A stretch of DNA of 35,022 bases from Alphaproteobacteria bacterium (GTDB lineage: Bacteria > Pseudomonadota > Alphaproteobacteria > UBA3830), in NCBI GenBank assembly GCA_017614525.1, contig JAGABS010000018.1:1-35022 (forward strand). Direction: 5' to 3'. How positions within the stretch are numbered: position 1 is the stretch's first letter; every line of letters begins with the position of its first letter. The notes beneath the pieces are model-generated. The model was not told where the DNA came from and did not search any database. It saw nothing but the letters and a program-made list of their open reading frames with translations. Below, piece by piece: positions 33,793-35,022 of this stretch. Made by a program: the position numbers and the translations under genes.

Positions 33793-33824
33793 TTAATTTA
33801 GAGTTAATATTTCAAAAATAAATA
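33793..33824 (+). promoter_or_regulatory. CtrA-type promoter of mlaA
   Basis: TTAA-N7-TTAAT at 33793-33808 is followed after 10 bp by TAAATA (33819-33824). Transcription would start near 33831, leaving a leader of about 42 nt with GGGAGG (33858-33863) before the ATG at 33873. The geometry equals that at 2899, 17866 and 28859. Confidence 0.5.
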
Positions 33825-33872
33825 TGAATTCCTTTGAAAATATTCTACAATAACCCCGGGAGGATGTTGTAT

Positions 33873-34568
33873 ATGAAATTCAGATTCATTCCTTTGTTCT
33901 TGCTTGCGGCGTGCGCCTCAAGCCCGGAGGATCCTGATCCTCATAAGTGCTTCAACAAAGCGATGTTGGAGGTGAATCTATCTCTCGATGAAAATATATT
34001 AAAGCCGGCATCCCACGTTTATGAAGATGTGACGAATGAGCCTGTGCGGCTGATGTTTTCAAACTTTTTTGATAACCTGAAGGAGCCATTTTATCTGGTA
34101 AACTACACAGTGCAGACCGATGGCGAGAATATGGCCTCATCGTTTTTCCGGTTCCTGATTAACTCAACTTTCGGATTTTTCGGGCTTTTTGATATGGCCG
34201 AACTGCTGGGAGTTCCGAAGCATTCCACGGGGTACAAAGATACTTTGCACAAGATGGAGGTTCCTCACGGGGACTACATCGTGCTGCCTGTGTTCGGATT
34301 TTCGTCAACTCGAGATACCATCGCCGAACCGATCTCCTGGTTTGCCGATCCCGTTAGCTATTTCATAGGATGGCCGCTGGCCGTCTCGAAAGCAGCTTTG
34401 CAAATGGTAATCGATCGATCTGAAAATTCGGAAATGATTGATTCCATGATAAGTGAATCCGAAGATCTTTACTCCAAAACTCGCAGCATGTATTTGCAAA
34501 AGTACGGAGTTGGAGACGATGTTCCTTTTGCAGAGGACGGCCCTTCCCCCGATGATGAAGCGGAATAG
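33873..34568 (+). CDS. mlaA: Outer-membrane lipid asymmetry lipoprotein MlaA (VacJ)
   Basis: MlaA removes mislocalised phospholipids from the outer leaflet and hands them to the Mla pathway. From ATG 33873 it has 231 residues with a lipoprotein signal MKFRFIPLFLLAAC (Cys14). The VacJ core is clear: FNKAMLEVNLSLDENILKP, VRLMFSNFFDNLKEP, FRFLINSTFGFFGLFDMAE and YIVLPVFGFSSTRD. The tail is acidic. GGGAGG lies nine bases upstream; the open frame extends to 33834, but this would bury the signal. No other mla genes are nearby. A CtrA-type promoter precedes it. Confidence 0.95.
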   Translation: MKFRFIPLFLLAACASSPEDPDPHKCFNKAMLEVNLSLDENILKPASHVYEDVTNEPVRLMFSNFFDNLKEPFYLVNYTVQTDGENMASSFFRFLINSTFGFFGLFDMAELLGVPKHSTGYKDTLHKMEVPHGDYIVLPVFGFSSTRDTIAEPISWFADPVSYFIGWPLAVSKAALQMVIDRSENSEMIDSMISESEDLYSKTRSMYLQKYGVGDDVPFAEDGPSPDDEAE

Positions 34569-34968
34569 CAGGCAATGTAACGCTGCACCTGGTGTTGCGA
34601 AGTGCTTCAGTCAGTATTGTTCTATCGAACGATATGAGCAAACGGTACCATGTTTTGTCTTCGTGTTGGCATGCGTTACAGTTAAAGCATGTATGATAAG
34701 AGCCATGACATGCCGTATCAGATTCTGCCTCACCTTTTTCTCTTCTTAATTTTATCTTTGTCATTGTAAGTACCTCTATTTATTAATGCTTAAATACAAC
34801 TACCGATGTTTGCACAATCTGTTCTCCGTCTCCAATTTCATATCTCTAATTTTTTCTATTCCTATTTTTCCCAAATTCACGAAGATGGCTCCGTTTTTTT
34901 TCTCTGATATCAAACATCAGCCGAACGGAAAGTTTTTCACGTCGTTTTCCATGCAAAAAAATTAATTT
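34569..34968. other. Unassigned 400-bp region after mlaA
   Basis: I see no gene I can support. A minus-strand frame starting at ATG 34764 with GAGG upstream runs 133 codons. It is Cys/His-rich near its start (HTCFNCNACQHED), but it overlaps the 3' end of mlaA by about 200 bp and is probably spurious in its second half. The right part is very T-rich on the plus strand. No terminator hairpin for mlaA was found. Confidence 0.5.
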
Positions 34969-35022
34969 TTATTTTGGTTTTTGGGATTGACCCCAACGAA
35001 TATTCGGTTTATCGTAACACTG
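34969..35022 (-). CDS. Possible 3' end of a gene entering from the right edge
   Basis: On the minus strand a frame is open from the window edge to a TAA at 34971-34969, giving 17 residues (QCYDKPNIRWGQSQKPK). It is too short to assign. It could be the C-terminus of a gene that lies beyond the window, or chance. Confidence 0.2.
   Translation of the reverse strand, partial: QCYDKPNIRWGQSQKPK

Noticed and set aside
34363-34764. 133-codon minus-strand frame as a gene
   Set aside because: Its second half is antisense to the conserved MlaA C-terminus and no family pattern was recognised; kept only as a note.
1-35022. CRISPR array, prophage or toxin-antitoxin module
   Set aside because: No regularly spaced repeats, phage structural genes or recognisable toxin/antitoxin pairs were found on either strand.

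Overview
This window reads as chromosomal DNA from a low-GC alphaproteobacterium, probably a host-associated lineage of the Holosporales/Rickettsiales type. That placement is inference. It rests on the AT-rich composition, the alphaproteobacterial forms of RuvX, Rnd, Lgt and intracellular PHB depolymerase, repeated matches to the alphaproteobacterial CtrA box (TTAA-N7-TTAA), and a compact layout with many ATGA and tail-to-tail overlaps. There are no phage genes and no CRISPR array. The only mobile-element trace is a decayed IS5-type remnant.

Layout. (1) 1-3.8 kb: tRNA-Glu (minus), mutS, then a SIMPL-domain protein behind a tandemly duplicated promoter. (2) 3.9-9.0 kb (minus): an operon of four M16 peptidase paralogues. 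Only the first keeps the HxxEH zinc site; the other three look catalytically dead, and all four carry export signals or anchors. (3) 9.1-17.8 kb: murJ, a metallophosphoesterase, galE and a YbjN-domain gene (both minus), lgt, recG, and a GT-C-like polytopic membrane protein. (4) 17.9-20.1 kb: three unrecognised genes (a putative lipoprotein, a 62-residue protein, a membrane protein) around ruvX. (5) 20.1-22.3 kb: trmB (minus), efp, tRNA-Leu(CAG), rnd. (6) 22.3-25.3 kb: bioB-bioD-bioA. (7) 28.4-25.3 kb (minus): overlapping operon psd-pssA-polyamine-binding protein-small lipoprotein. (8) 28.6-29.7 kb: a TadE-like pilus/secretion gene preceded by a 13-codon ORF that ends in a G9 tract. (9) 32.0-29.7 kb (minus): gatC-greA-fabG-PPTase. 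(10) 32.0-35.0 kb: IS5 remnant, strong terminator, phaZ (minus), mlaA, and an unassigned right edge.

Two themes tie genes together. First, envelope work: MurJ, Lgt, MlaA, Psd/PssA, the GT-C-like protein, the M16 quartet and the TadE-like protein all act at or across the inner membrane. Second, a shared promoter design: CtrA-type boxes followed 10-11 bp later by a -10-like hexamer precede the SIMPL gene (twice, by duplication), the lipoprotein gene at 17925, the small gene at 19290, the TadE-like gene and mlaA. This suggests a cell-cycle- or developmentally controlled envelope set. The most noteworthy items are the M16 operon, this putative CtrA regulon, and the G9 tract whose loss of one G would fuse a well-initiated start to the TadE-like frame.
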